Below are positions 43,522 to 52,279 of a stretch of 64,000 nucleotides of DNA, piece after piece. Made by a program: the position numbers and the translations under genes. Location: positions 1 to 64,000 of the forward strand of contig JAHHHQ010000038.1 of NCBI GenBank assembly GCA_019359285.1, read 5' to 3'. How positions within the stretch are numbered: position 1 is the first letter of the stretch; each line of letters starts with the position of its first letter. Below the pieces are notes generated by a model that saw only the letters and a program-made list of their open reading frames with translations, made no database searches and was not told where the DNA came from. This DNA is from Nodosilinea sp. WJT8-NPBG4 (GTDB taxonomy: Bacteria; Cyanobacteriota; Cyanobacteriia; Phormidesmidales; Phormidesmidaceae).

Positions 43522-44301
43522 CTAGCAGCCCCGCGGCGGTATGCGGCTACCCGCATTAATGCGGTTAAGGCTATTGAGGTTGAGTGAGGCGCTGCCATAG
43601 CGCACTATGTTAGGGCTGACCTGACGACCTCGACGCACTTGCAAATAGCCGCTGGGGCCAAAACTTTGAAACGTTTCTCCAGCGCTGGAGACTCTAGCCC
43701 CCTGCAAATTTTGAACCGCAAAGCCCGATACCGTATTGCCATTCACCTGGCCCTGCACGCAAATCGCTTCCCCATCAACATTGCCAAAGACCCCTGTAAT
43801 AGCGCTGCCCCGCTTGTTAAAGGTAAAAGTGACACCGCCGTTTGCAAGTAGCGCAGCATCAGAGACAACGCTGCCGCTAGGGGTGCCGTTCCAGTAGCGG
43901 TAGTTGCCATCTGGTAAATCTTGCACTCGGCTGCGGGCAGGCTGTGGTGCTGGATTAGGTTCTGATATAGCTTGGGCTTGGGTAATCAGCATCACCGTTT
44001 CCCTGGCAGCGCATTCAGGGTTGCCCTGGCACGAAGCCGCCTGAATGTCGCCCATTTCATAGGTGAACCGTACCCGTTGGCCGACAAGATTTTGCTGACA
44101 AATCTCAAAGTCGGCAAATTCTGTAAAATTTTCTCCCTGGTCATCTACCACTTCTACATAACAGGCGCGATCGCCCACCTTTAAGCTTTGAACAGTGCCT
44201 ATGGCGGGCTGTTGAGCTTCGCTGGGCTGTATTAGTAGTAGAGGTAAGCCCAGAACTGATAGTGCGATTGAGAGCAAAAAGTTTGTTTTTTTATGCAACA
44301 T
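43522..44301 (-). CDS. Secreted hypothetical protein
   Basis: The 259-residue protein has a clear signal peptide (LLSIALSVLGLPLLLIQPSE ending near AQQ). A first domain has KVGDRACYVEVVDDQGENFT and FEICQQNLVGQRVRFTYEMG, similar to small cyanobacterial periplasmic beta-rich domains, and a second half has LPDGNYRYWNGTPSGSVVSD and VTFTFNKRGSAITGVFGNVD. Function unknown. It follows the histidine kinase convergently, with 145 bases between them. Confidence 0.65.
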   Translation of the reverse strand: MLHKKTNFLLSIALSVLGLPLLLIQPSEAQQPAIGTVQSLKVGDRACYVEVVDDQGENFTEFADFEICQQNLVGQRVRFTYEMGDIQAASCQGNPECAARETVMLITQAQAISEPNPAPQPARSRVQDLPDGNYRYWNGTPSGSVVSDAALLANGGVTFTFNKRGSAITGVFGNVDGEAICVQGQVNGNTVSGFAVQNLQGARVSSAGETFQSFGPSGYLQVRRGRQVSPNIVRYGSASLNLNSLNRINAGSRIPPRGC

Positions 44302-44884
44302 GGTTTGGTAGATGTAATAGTTTCTGACGAGTAGACATCCCTAATTAGACATCGCTCTGATTCGCTAAAAGCATTGCTATGCCGTTCTTAATAGAGATAA
44401 TTAAATAGGAGGATCTGCCATCAAAATTTCCGAAGATTTTAGATAGCGTTCAGACAAAATAGTTTGGTTACAAAGTGGCTTGACCCAAACAGGGTTGTAA
44501 CTCTGCTGTAGTGCAATCGGCTAAAATTTGTGCCTAGCCTGTTGGGATGAATCTATTTGAGCGTATGGCTTGCTAAGCAAACACGAGTGTCTCAGAACGC
44601 ATAAGGTGTGTTGTCGGCTTTAGGGTTGTTGCAACCCTTAGCCTTCCTTCTGACAGCAGCGTACCATTCTTTCATAGAGCGATCGCCTAAAAAGCGCCAT
44701 GTAACGAATAAGCAACGATTGTTGGCGTGAATGTAAGGGCGTAAGTCGCCGCTGATGGCGATCGTTGAATGGAAGGGACTACAAAAACAATTTGCAGTTG
44801 ACCATAGTACTTATCTCTCCTGAGAGAGTCCCGTAAAGTATTGAGGCTTGTTACAGTCACAGAGATGGTGAGAATGGCAAGCGC
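44302..44884. other. Intergenic region with dispersed repeat copy 1
   Basis: The 583 bases upstream of the alpha/beta hydrolase hold no gene I can support. They are AT-rich compared with the flanks and contain repeat copy 1 (44603-44767). Confidence 0.5.
44603..44767. repeat. Dispersed repeat copy 1 flanking the alpha/beta hydrolase
   Basis: This stretch begins AAGGTGTGTTGTCGGCTTTA, runs through GGTTGTTGCAACCCTTAGCC, CTTCCTTCTGACAGCAGCGT and GAGCGATCGCCTAAAAAGCG and ends CGCTGATGGCGATCGTTG. The same order of blocks recurs at 45737-45915 in direct orientation, with small indels. Confidence 0.8.
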
Positions 44885-45715
44885 ATGTTTTTCAACCAGG
44901 CTTCTACACCGCAATCCCAGTTGCATGAGCATTCTGTTGATCTAGGGAATTGCAAGATTTTTTATACGCAGGGTGGGCTGAAGTTAGATTCAACTCCTAT
45001 TGTACTTCTGCATGGCTGGGGAATTTCTGCTGTGCCTTATCATGAAGTTCTGAACCTGTTAGCACAGCACCATTCTGTAATTGCCCCTGATTTGCCCAGT
45101 TTTGCGCGATCGCCCTATCCTAACCTCATTCCAGACTACGAAAGCTACGCTAAATTTCTACTTTCGTTTCTGGACGCCCTAAATCTTCAACAAGTACATT
45201 TAGTAGGACATTCGCTGGGAGGAGGAATTGCAATTGCGTTATCTGCTCTTGCTCCAGATAGAGTAAAAAGCTTGGTTCTAGTAGATAGTACCGGCATCCC
45301 GACTGTATCTATCCCAGAACTAATACCAAGAAGGGCAATTGAAATGATAGCCCAATTGCTTCTCCCAAGGCAAAGATTAAAATTGGTTGATATTCCTCTG
45401 GTCTTCTCCCATAACCTTTTGTTCAACACGGGAAATGTTATTCAAGCGTTATTGCTTTCATTACAGGTAGATCTGAAACATCTGTTGCCAAAAATTAAAT
45501 CCCCTTGCTTGTTGATATGGTCAGAAAAAGACTTAACCGAACCTATAGGTATTGCGCGGGAGATGGCTGCAATAATTCCAGATTCCAGCTTAGTTACCGT
45601 AGAGGAAGGATGGCATGAATGGGGGCTCTGGTATCCCGAGAAATTTACATCGCTTATGCTTGATTTTATTCATCAAGTCGAGCGTACCAGCGCGGTTACA
45701 ACAGGCCTTTCCTGA
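44885..45715 (+). CDS. Alpha/beta hydrolase
   Basis: The 276-residue protein has the alpha/beta hydrolase triad: nucleophile Ser in VHLVGHSLGGGIAIALS near residue 108, Asp in LLIWSEKDLTEPIG near residue 217 and His in EEGWHEWGLWYP near residue 243, with the oxyanion-hole HGW in VLLHGWGISAV. The substrate is unknown. The gene is noticeably more AT-rich than neighbouring genes and lies between two copies of a direct repeat, suggesting acquisition as a unit. Confidence 0.9.
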   Translation: MFFNQASTPQSQLHEHSVDLGNCKIFYTQGGLKLDSTPIVLLHGWGISAVPYHEVLNLLAQHHSVIAPDLPSFARSPYPNLIPDYESYAKFLLSFLDALNLQQVHLVGHSLGGGIAIALSALAPDRVKSLVLVDSTGIPTVSIPELIPRRAIEMIAQLLLPRQRLKLVDIPLVFSHNLLFNTGNVIQALLLSLQVDLKHLLPKIKSPCLLIWSEKDLTEPIGIAREMAAIIPDSSLVTVEEGWHEWGLWYPEKFTSLMLDFIHQVERTSAVTTGLS

Positions 45716-45736
45716 GTAGGAAGTGAGCAGCAAGCG

Positions 45737-45915
45737 TAGGGTGTGTTGTCGGCTCTGGGATTGTTGCAATCCTCAGCTTTCCTTCTGACCGTAACGCACT
45801 ATTCTATATGGAGCGACCGCCATGGAGCGATCGCCTAAAATGTGCCACATAACGATCCAGCAAAATTGTTGACGTGGATGCTAGGGTTGCAGTTCGCCAC
45901 TGATGGCGATCGTTA
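45737..45915. repeat. Dispersed repeat copy 2 flanking the alpha/beta hydrolase
   Basis: The blocks GGGTGTGTTGTCGGCTCTGG, GATTGTTGCAATCCTCAGC, TTCCTTCTGACCGTAACGCA, GAGCGATCGCCTAAAATGTG and CACTGATGGCGATCGTTA match copy 1 in order and orientation. This copy has a short internal duplication around the GGAGCGA motif (45811-45830), making it longer. Confidence 0.8.
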
Positions 45916-45933
45916 ATATGTACTAAGGTCGGT

Positions 45934-46248
45934 ATGGTTTATCCCGCTACGTATGAAGAAGCCATTGACTTTTTTATAGCCCTTTTGAAAAAGAAGAAGA
46001 TTGGGGTCCGGTTCTACCATCCCCGCATGGGTAATTCATTGTGCGAATCGGCGGAAGTATATGCTGTTGATCAGCCAGTGTCCTTTTCCCTTGAAGAGTT
46101 AGCCCCCATCAAAGACTTTCTCTGCATGAGAGACGCAAACGGGTTCAACAGTGGAAATCCAGAGATTTTCACCAATGTCTCCTCCATAGCCTTTCAGAGC
46201 TGGGTAGAATTTGAGTATTTGCCCGATGCCTTTGCTAGTGGAAAATGA
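45934..46248 (+). CDS. Small hypothetical protein
   Basis: The 104-residue soluble protein starts MVYPATYEEAIDFFIALLKK and contains IGVRFYHPRMGNSLCESAEV and FCEF-like blocks are absent; instead SSIAFQSWVEFEYLPDAFAS ends it. I do not recognise the family. It begins 19 bases after repeat copy 2 and is AT-rich like the hydrolase, so the two may have arrived together. Confidence 0.55.
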   Translation: MVYPATYEEAIDFFIALLKKKKIGVRFYHPRMGNSLCESAEVYAVDQPVSFSLEELAPIKDFLCMRDANGFNSGNPEIFTNVSSIAFQSWVEFEYLPDAFASGK

Positions 46249-46310
46249 GCTTGTAAAGCAGCTTTAATTTGACTTAGGCAACTGATGGGGCTTATTTCTT
46301 ACTTCGCATT

Positions 46311-47678
46311 TCAAAGCCCATAGGGCTCGGGTTGAAGCGCCACCTGGTTGGCGATCGCCTCATAGAGCCGGTCTGATATGAGCGTATAGGCCTCATCGGT
46401 TAGACCCGCTGGGCTTTGAAAAGCCTGCCCAGCAAAGTCTTCGTAGAGCGGGTAGAAATTCAACACTTGAGCATTGGCCGACTGGGTCTTGGCCTGATTA
46501 GCGACAGCGGCTAAGCCAGCAAATCCAGTGCGCATTTGCTCTAGGTAGGCATCGTCTAACTCGCCTAAAATTGCCGATTCTTCAGGAGTCAGAGACTCCG
46601 GCTTACGGCTAGAGATTTCTGGCTCAATGGCAATGATCAAGCGCTTTTTGTTGGCCGCTGCCCAGCTCACCATTTGCCGCATGTGGCGACCGTAGCGATC
46701 GACGCGCTGTTCAAGTTCAGCCTGATCGGCGGGCAGGCGATCGCTGAGGGTGGCGTCCAGAGTGGGCGAGTAGAGATTGAGCGGTGCTGCCAGGCGCGGC
46801 TCTGCCTGCTGCCGTTGCAGCCCGTAGCGTTTAATGCCCTGCACTACATAGAGCTGATCAAACCAAGACCGCGTCTGCTCGCCGAGCTGAGCACCAAACG
46901 ACTGGCTTTCCCCAATCAAATATTGCTCTAGCCCTGGCACATCGCTACCTCGGTCAGCACTGGGCAACATCAGGTCGGCATAGCCCCCCATTACCACCAC
47001 AAAATCTGGATTGTAGGCGGCTACCCGCTGGGTCAGCATGGCCATGGCATTGCCCGACGCGTAGCCGGGTACGGCCGCATTCACCACTCGATATTGCCCA
47101 TCGCGAATGCGCGGCGGCAGCGCCAGGGCTTTTTGCACCTGGTCGGCCCGAAAAGGCAGCGCGCTGGGCTGAAACTGATTGGGGTTAGCCCGCTGCTGGG
47201 CGACTTGATCGTTGAGTCGGGTTTCTAGCTTGCTGGCAAAGGTGGTCTGGTTGTTGGAGCTGAGCTGCCCAAAAGCCGTCGAGCCGCCAAGGACAAAAAT
47301 TCTGATCTCCCCCGCCGCCTTGGTGCTGGGCACGGCTTCTTCGTCTCGAAACCCGCTGTCGTTAATTTGCCAAAAATTGCTTTGCTGATTGCCCGCCAGT
47401 CGATAGCCCATCAGCGGGTCGCGCAGCGCGTTTAGCTCGCCGTCACTGGGCAGGCCCGCGTAGGGTTGGCCATCCCGGCTGACAAACCGCAGGTGATAGG
47501 AATCGATGACATCAGAGGCCGGATTGGCGGTGAAGCGATCGCTGGTGCCCGTGACGTGGGCCACCAACCGGGTCAGCAGCTCAATGCCAACAGGAATGCC
47601 AATGAGCAGTAGAAGAAACAGCGCCAACCGCAAACGGCGACGCGACTTCTTCTTCTTGTATTGGTAACTGCTGTACAT
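46311..47678 (-). CDS. SGNH-hydrolase-like membrane-anchored protein lacking the Asp-His pair
   Basis: The protein of about 455 residues has a basic N-terminus and one TM segment (LRLALFLLLLIGIPVGIELL), followed by an outer SGNH/GDSL-like domain. Block I has the Ser in FVLGGSTAFGQLSSN, block II the Gly/Asn region in VVNAAVPGYASGNAMAML and block III VVMGGYADLM. The usual C-terminal D-x-x-H-L-T reads SPAGLTDEAYTLISDRLYEA, so the catalytic Asp and His are absent. It may be a non-hydrolytic relative in exopolysaccharide handling. The start MYSSYQYK at 47678 is chosen over a TTG at 47696. Confidence 0.78.
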   Translation of the reverse strand: MYSSYQYKKKKSRRRLRLALFLLLLIGIPVGIELLTRLVAHVTGTSDRFTANPASDVIDSYHLRFVSRDGQPYAGLPSDGELNALRDPLMGYRLAGNQQSNFWQINDSGFRDEEAVPSTKAAGEIRIFVLGGSTAFGQLSSNNQTTFASKLETRLNDQVAQQRANPNQFQPSALPFRADQVQKALALPPRIRDGQYRVVNAAVPGYASGNAMAMLTQRVAAYNPDFVVVMGGYADLMLPSADRGSDVPGLEQYLIGESQSFGAQLGEQTRSWFDQLYVVQGIKRYGLQRQQAEPRLAAPLNLYSPTLDATLSDRLPADQAELEQRVDRYGRHMRQMVSWAAANKKRLIIAIEPEISSRKPESLTPEESAILGELDDAYLEQMRTGFAGLAAVANQAKTQSANAQVLNFYPLYEDFAGQAFQSPAGLTDEAYTLISDRLYEAIANQVALQPEPYGL

Positions 47679-48461
47679 AAATTCCGCCACTCTCAAGTCC
47701 TACAGAACAAATAGGCAAATTAGCAGATCGATTGTAGGCGATCGCCGCCCCTTTGCCCGAATGGCCCTCAAATAGTAGTCAAAGCCCAGCGCAGTCCATC
47801 AGCTCTGAAAAGGCTGCGCCATGGGTTTAACCCCTTACTCTAGAAGCCGAAAGGGCGGTTTATGTTCCGCAACACGCCAAGTTAGTCAGAGTCTACATAA
47901 ACCAGGTGCTTCTGGCCGAGCTGGGCAACATCTTGTCCCTAAATATCCCCTAGCTCGGTGAATTGCAAGAGTTAGCTGAGTGGGATGAATGGCTAAATTG
48001 GTTGGTTTTTAGGGTGGGCTTAGGTTATACGATCAAACTTCTCTGGGGCAAATAATAACGTTTCAGCACCATAATCTTGGTCTTCTACTAAGAGGCAAAC
48101 GATTGGTTCTATTGGGTAACACTTTGGCTATGGCTGCTGTGGTCTACCTTGATATGCCGTGCGGACTACAGCTCAAAAAAAGCGGGTTTTGCGGAAATTT
48201 GATCCGCTGGTGGTTGCTCCGCAGCCCATAGGTTAAGGGAATGTAGCAGAGTTGTGTTGCAAGACCGCCTGCGATCGCGATCGCAGGCGGCCAAAACTTA
48301 GTGGAGTCCACCATAACCGGCTCATCGTAGTTGCGGTAGTGGCAATTACGTGGCAGGTAGCCTGAGACACGACATCAGAGGGCAGCAACGTAGCGTGGGC
48401 ACTGCCCACCATCTAAAACAGCCTCAAGCCAGCACCGCCATGGTTCAGGACTGGAATGGCT
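47679..48461. other. Long intergenic region
   Basis: About 780 bases without a supported gene. A stretch near 47902-48015 translates to VLLAELGNILSLNIP, a stop, then LGELQELAEWDEWLNWLV, which vaguely resembles the C-terminal tail of DUF4351-type proteins and may be a gene remnant. A 26-base HIP1-based palindrome lies at 48265-48290. Confidence 0.4.
48265..48290. repeat. 26-bp perfect palindrome built on HIP1
   Basis: CCGCCTGCGATCG continues symmetrically into CGATCGCAGGCGG with no loop, a perfect 26-base palindrome around overlapping HIP1 cores. It lies about 170 bases beyond the 3' end of the lysozyme gene (minus strand). It could form a cruciform or an RNA hairpin; no T run is attached. 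Confidence 0.7.
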
Positions 48462-49775
48462 TCAAACCCCTAAGCTAGTGCGGGTGCGGGAACCAACAAC
48501 GCCATCGGCAACTAGCCCTCGGCTGGCTTGGAACTGGCGCACGGCGCGATTGGTGCCGGGGCCAAACACGCCATCGGCTACTACCGAAAATCCGGCGCGA
48601 GCGATCGCCTGCTGCACAGCCCGCACATCGTCGCCTCGGGTATAGGGGTTGGCCAACCGCAGCACTCGTATAAACGAGGGCGAGGTCGGGGTAGGCGGGG
48701 TGGTGACCTGCTGTTGGAGCCTTGTCCAGGTTTCGGGGCCGACGACGCCATCGGCGGTTAGTCCCCGGCTGGCCTGGAACTGGCGCACGGCGCGATCGGT
48801 GCCGGAGCCAAAGATGCCGTCGGCGGTGACGGCGATGCCCTGACGGCTGAGAGCCTGCTGCAGCGTCAGCACGTCGCTGCCCGAGGTGAGCGGGTTAGTG
48901 AGCCGCAGCAGCCGGTTTTGAGCGAGGGACTGGGCGGGGGACGACTGTTGCAGCCGCGCCCAGGTTTCGGGGCCAACGACGCCATCGGCGGGGAGATTCT
49001 GCGATCGCTGAAACTGCTCGACGGCGATCGCCGTTGCCGGGCCAAAATATCCGTCCGCAACTAGGTTGCTCCCCCAACGCACCAACGCCTGCTGCACCTG
49101 CTGCACATCCTGACCGTTGGTGTAAGGGTTGGTAAGGGATAGCAGCCGTGCCCCTGGGGCTGTGGGCACGCCGCCACCGCCGCCCGATACCGTGGGCCGA
49201 TTGGCCAAATAGGCCTGGGCCTCTTGGCTCAGATAGCGGTTGCCGCTGGGGGTACGGCCCCCAGCCAAATACCGCTGCCCGGCGGTGCTGAGGGCTACCC
49301 CCGGCGTGCCCGCCAAAAACACATTGGCCTCTGACAGGCGGCGGCGCAGCAGCCCTTCTTCTACATTGGTGCCAGGGTTGCGGTAGAGAATCAGGGCCGC
49401 CTCCAGGTTGCGCCACTCCTGGTTGCGCAGCACCCGCGAAATGGTTTCAAAGCCGCTGGCCCCAAAGAAGTAGGCACCCAGGTTGTAGGCAAAGCTGAGA
49501 ATCGCCCCCCGCTGGTTGGCATTTATCGTTGACCAGGCAGGAATGCGCTCCTGCGGTGGTAGGTAGGTGTTGGCGACTTGCCGCATTAGCAACTCATCGG
49601 CCTCTTCTCGGGTGATGCGATCGCCCAGCTTAAAGGGCTGACCATTCTTATCACGGGTTGAGCCCCAACCAATGGTGATGGGCAAATTCCCGGTCTTGGG
49701 GTCTGGGTAGGCTTGCAGACTCAAGCCCTCAAAAGTTTTGATCAGGTCTAGACCTGGCGTGGGCACCCCAGCCAT
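48462..49775 (-). CDS. GH24 phage-type lysozyme with three peptidoglycan-binding repeats
   Basis: The 437-residue protein has an N-terminal phage-type lysozyme domain with the catalytic Glu at residue 16 in LIKTFEGLSLQAYPD and the following PITIGWGSTRD signature. It then has three PG_binding_1 repeats, each with a DGxFGPxT...FQxxxxLxxDGVVG pattern (for example ADGVFGPGTNRAVRQFQASR). It has no obvious signal peptide, as is common for endolysins. It probably cleaves peptidoglycan glycan strands. It could be a domesticated phage endolysin or a cell-wall remodelling enzyme. No holin or structural genes are adjacent. Confidence 0.92.
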   Translation of the reverse strand: MAGVPTPGLDLIKTFEGLSLQAYPDPKTGNLPITIGWGSTRDKNGQPFKLGDRITREEADELLMRQVANTYLPPQERIPAWSTINANQRGAILSFAYNLGAYFFGASGFETISRVLRNQEWRNLEAALILYRNPGTNVEEGLLRRRLSEANVFLAGTPGVALSTAGQRYLAGGRTPSGNRYLSQEAQAYLANRPTVSGGGGGVPTAPGARLLSLTNPYTNGQDVQQVQQALVRWGSNLVADGYFGPATAIAVEQFQRSQNLPADGVVGPETWARLQQSSPAQSLAQNRLLRLTNPLTSGSDVLTLQQALSRQGIAVTADGIFGSGTDRAVRQFQASRGLTADGVVGPETWTRLQQQVTTPPTPTSPSFIRVLRLANPYTRGDDVRAVQQAIARAGFSVVADGVFGPGTNRAVRQFQASRGLVADGVVGSRTRTSLGV

Positions 49776-49857
49776 AGCAATTACCTCGCGGAAAACGTTA
49801 GCACTTACCGCAAGTGTATCTAGACTCTGGGTGTTCTATAGCCTCTCTACGGTAGGG

Positions 49858-50670
49858 CTAGGGCCAAAGGGTGCCGGTGGGGCGACAGTGGCTGAAAACC
49901 TCGTGCCAGTTCACCACCGAGCCGATCACGGCGATCGCCGGAGCTTCAAACCCTGTTTCTGCCACCTGGGCCACGATGGTAGTCAGCGTGCCAATCAGAG
50001 TTTCTTGCTGCGGGTAGGTGCCCCAGCGAATCAGCGCCACCGGGGTGTCGGCGCTAAGGTCGGCGGCCAGCAGCTCGGTGGTAATCGTGCCCAGGTTGTG
50101 AATGCCCATGTACACCACAATGGTTTCAGACCCCTGGGCCAGGGCGCGCCAGTTCACCCTCGGTCGATACTTGCCGGCTGACTCATGGCCGGTCACAAAG
50201 GTCACCGACGAGCTCTGACTGCGGTGGGTCACCGGAATGCCCGCGTAGGCCGGCACCGCTACTCCGGCCGTAATGCCCGGCACCACTTCCACCCCGATGC
50301 CAGCTTCTACTAGGGCCGCCATTTCTTCGCCGCCGCGCCCAAACACAAAAGGGTCGCCCCCTTTCAATCGCACCACCACAGCGTGAGCCTTAGCCTGATC
50401 GATGATCAGCTGATTGATTTCCTCCTGCCCCAGAGAATGGCGACCGCGCCGTTTGCCTGCATTGATCACCGTGGCCTGAGGGTTGACCATTGCCAGAATA
50501 GGAGCGCTCACCAAGGCGTCGTGGATGACCACATCGGCGCACTCTAGCAGCCCCTTGCCCCGCAGTGTAAACAGGCCTGGATCGCCCGGCCCAGCGCCGA
50601 CCAGGTAAACCATGCCGTAGGGTTGGCCCCCCTGGGACTGGACTTTAAGCTGAGAAGCTGCCGACACCAT
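49858..50670 (-). CDS. cobA: Uroporphyrinogen-III C-methyltransferase (stand-alone)
   Basis: The enzyme of about 270 residues transfers two methyl groups from SAM to uroporphyrinogen III, giving precorrin-2 for siroheme. It has VYLVGAGPGDPGLFTLRGKG, VRLKGGDPFVFGRGGEEMAA, VEVVPGITAGVAVPAYAGIP and VTFVTGHE, all family signatures. The start at 50670 is a choice; the next Met (MVYLVGAG, 50613) is the shortest possible. It lies downstream of sirB on the same strand, so siroheme synthesis is its likely role. A second SUMT domain is fused to HemD at 9529. Confidence 0.93.
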   Translation of the reverse strand: MVSAASQLKVQSQGGQPYGMVYLVGAGPGDPGLFTLRGKGLLECADVVIHDALVSAPILAMVNPQATVINAGKRRGRHSLGQEEINQLIIDQAKAHAVVVRLKGGDPFVFGRGGEEMAALVEAGIGVEVVPGITAGVAVPAYAGIPVTHRSQSSSVTFVTGHESAGKYRPRVNWRALAQGSETIVVYMGIHNLGTITTELLAADLSADTPVALIRWGTYPQQETLIGTLTTIVAQVAETGFEAPAIAVIGSVVNWHEVFSHCRPTGTLWP

Positions 50671-50764
50671 AGGCGTGATCAAATCCAAACAAAAGACAAG
50701 GCTTAGAAAATCTGCCATCCCCCTTAGGGTAGACTGTTGCCGACCCAGTGAGAGAGGCTTCTGC

Positions 50765-51841
50765 CTAGGACACTAGCGACGACGGATGAACCGCGTGGCG
50801 AAAGGCCACCCGCTGCATCGGTACCAGCGCCTGCTGAGGCTTAGTTGGTATGCGATCGAGGGCAAGGTCAATCACCAGGCTGGCCAACTCAGTCGAAGGC
50901 CCCAGCGGCGGCAGCAGGTGAAACCCCATCTGCGGAAAGCGCTCGGCTAGCTCTTCGGTGTGGTGGGTAATGGCGTCGGTGGTGCTGCCCGCAAACAAGA
51001 AATAGGGCAAAATTGCCACCCGCTGCACCCCACTTTGCATGTGGTGAATCACCTGTGTGTCCAGGCTAGGGGCGACAGCCCAAAAGGCGGCGATGCCCCC
51101 CAGCCCTTGAGCCAGAACGTTAATGGGAGCATTGCCCCCTGGTCGGCGGCTGCCGTGGCTCAGCACAATCAACCCTTCGGTGGCGGTGGTACGCAGCTTG
51201 TGGCGCAGAAAACCCATAAGACCGGGATGGCTGCCCAAGTGCGGGCAAACCTCTAGGCTTAGACCCGGCAGCGCTTGGCGAGCCAGCTCAACCTCCGCTG
51301 GAATGTCTTCCATCACGTGGACGCCGGCTAGCAAAAACAGGGGCAGCACCCGCACTCGATGTACTCCTGTGGCCTGGGCCCGCTGGCTGAAGGCGACAAT
51401 TTGTTGATGTAGCGGCACGGCTCCAACTTCGAGGCAGGCAGTGCCCACCAGCGGCCCATTTACCGTCTCGGGCTGGGAGACTCGACTGCGAAAAATACCG
51501 GCTTCTTCCCCAAGCACGCTAATCGGGCTGGGGCGCAGCCAGTCTAACGCTGGAGCCCGCCGCAGAAATGATGCCGCCTGACTAGCCGCCGATCGCCCCG
51601 TTGCTGACCGTTCAACAGGCTTCATACGGCTATCTGAACGGTCTGGGGGGCTAGGCTGGTTCTCCCATAGGCCAGATTCCTGCGATCGCACGAAGTGGGC
51701 CAACCGCTCCATGCCTTGCCCAGGCCGTGGGTCGCGGCTACCGTGAGATACCAATAGATAAGCTGTCGATGCAGATGCAGACACAGGCAACTCTAACTCT
51801 CTAAACAACAGCAGCGAATCATCCACTACACCGCTCAACAC
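50765..51841 (-). CDS. sirB: Sirohydrochlorin chelatase (CbiX/SirB family, two-domain)
   Basis: The protein of about 358 residues has two CbiX-like halves: YLLVSHGSRDPRPGQGMERL near residue 28 and LIVLSHGSRRPGGNAPINVL near residue 225, each with the metal-binding His in SHGSR. The central LFLLAGVHVMEDIPAEVELA and IAILPYFLFAGSTTDAITHH-type segments supply further His ligands. It inserts Fe(II) into sirohydrochlorin, the last siroheme step. A Pro/Ser-rich stretch (about residues 50-120) lies inside the first half. It is upstream of cobA in the same direction with a 94-base gap. Confidence 0.9.
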   Translation of the reverse strand: MLSGVVDDSLLLFRELELPVSASASTAYLLVSHGSRDPRPGQGMERLAHFVRSQESGLWENQPSPPDRSDSRMKPVERSATGRSAASQAASFLRRAPALDWLRPSPISVLGEEAGIFRSRVSQPETVNGPLVGTACLEVGAVPLHQQIVAFSQRAQATGVHRVRVLPLFLLAGVHVMEDIPAEVELARQALPGLSLEVCPHLGSHPGLMGFLRHKLRTTATEGLIVLSHGSRRPGGNAPINVLAQGLGGIAAFWAVAPSLDTQVIHHMQSGVQRVAILPYFLFAGSTTDAITHHTEELAERFPQMGFHLLPPLGPSTELASLVIDLALDRIPTKPQQALVPMQRVAFRHAVHPSSLVS

Positions 51842-52031
51842 CGGGGCTAACGCACTACAGCGGAAATCTTGCCGCCTTTAATAGGTAGTGCTGGCCCCTC
51901 ATTATAAAGATTTAGTTCAAGGCATCTGGTATCGTATCCATCAAAAGGGGTGAGGGTTGGCCAACTCGATATTTGAGCTGCTCTAAGTTGCTCAGCTCCA
52001 AGGAGCATTGTGGTAAAGTGAAAACTGGTTT

Positions 52032-52102
52032 GCGGGTGTAGTTTAGTGGTAAAACCTTAGCCTTCCAAGCTAATGATGGGGGTTCGATTCCCCCCACCCG
52101 CT
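52032..52102 (+). tRNA. trnG-TCC: tRNA-Gly(TCC)
   Basis: A 71-base cloverleaf: acceptor GCGGGTG (52032-52038) pairs with CACCCGC (52095-52101), the anticodon stem TTAGC/GCTAA encloses the loop CTTCCAA with anticodon TCC at 52064-52066, and the T arm is GGGGGTTCGATTCCCCC. CCA is not encoded. The integrase gene begins about 180 bases downstream, so this tRNA is a likely integration site. Confidence 0.97.
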
Positions 52103-52109
52103 TAAACAC

Positions 52110-52149
52110 TGAAAACCCCTGACTGCAAGGTTTTCAGGGGTTGTCTTTT
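52110..52149 (+). terminator. Intrinsic terminator after tRNA-Gly
   Basis: AACCCCTGA (52114-52122) pairs with TCAGGGGTT (52134-52142), followed by GTCTTTT. An alternative stem CTGAAAAC/GTTTTCAG overlaps it. It ends the tRNA transcript before the integrase gene. Confidence 0.75.
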
Positions 52150-52279
52150 GCTTCGGAACGGTTGTGAGTTAGTTCTCCTGCTCTAAAAATGGAGTGGAGT
52201 TTGGGTACTTTTAAGGCTGTTTGGGTGTAAGTCGGGTGTAACTTGGGTGTAGCGTACAGGCGTAAAACCGCTTACACCC

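Noticed and set aside
48462..49775. Prophage around the lysozyme gene
   Set aside because: No holin, terminase, capsid or tail genes lie nearby; flanking genes are core metabolism.
51912..52109. Minus-strand 65-residue frame (GGIEPPSLAWKAKVLPLNY)
   Set aside because: It is the reverse translation of tRNA-Gly, a well-known spurious frame.
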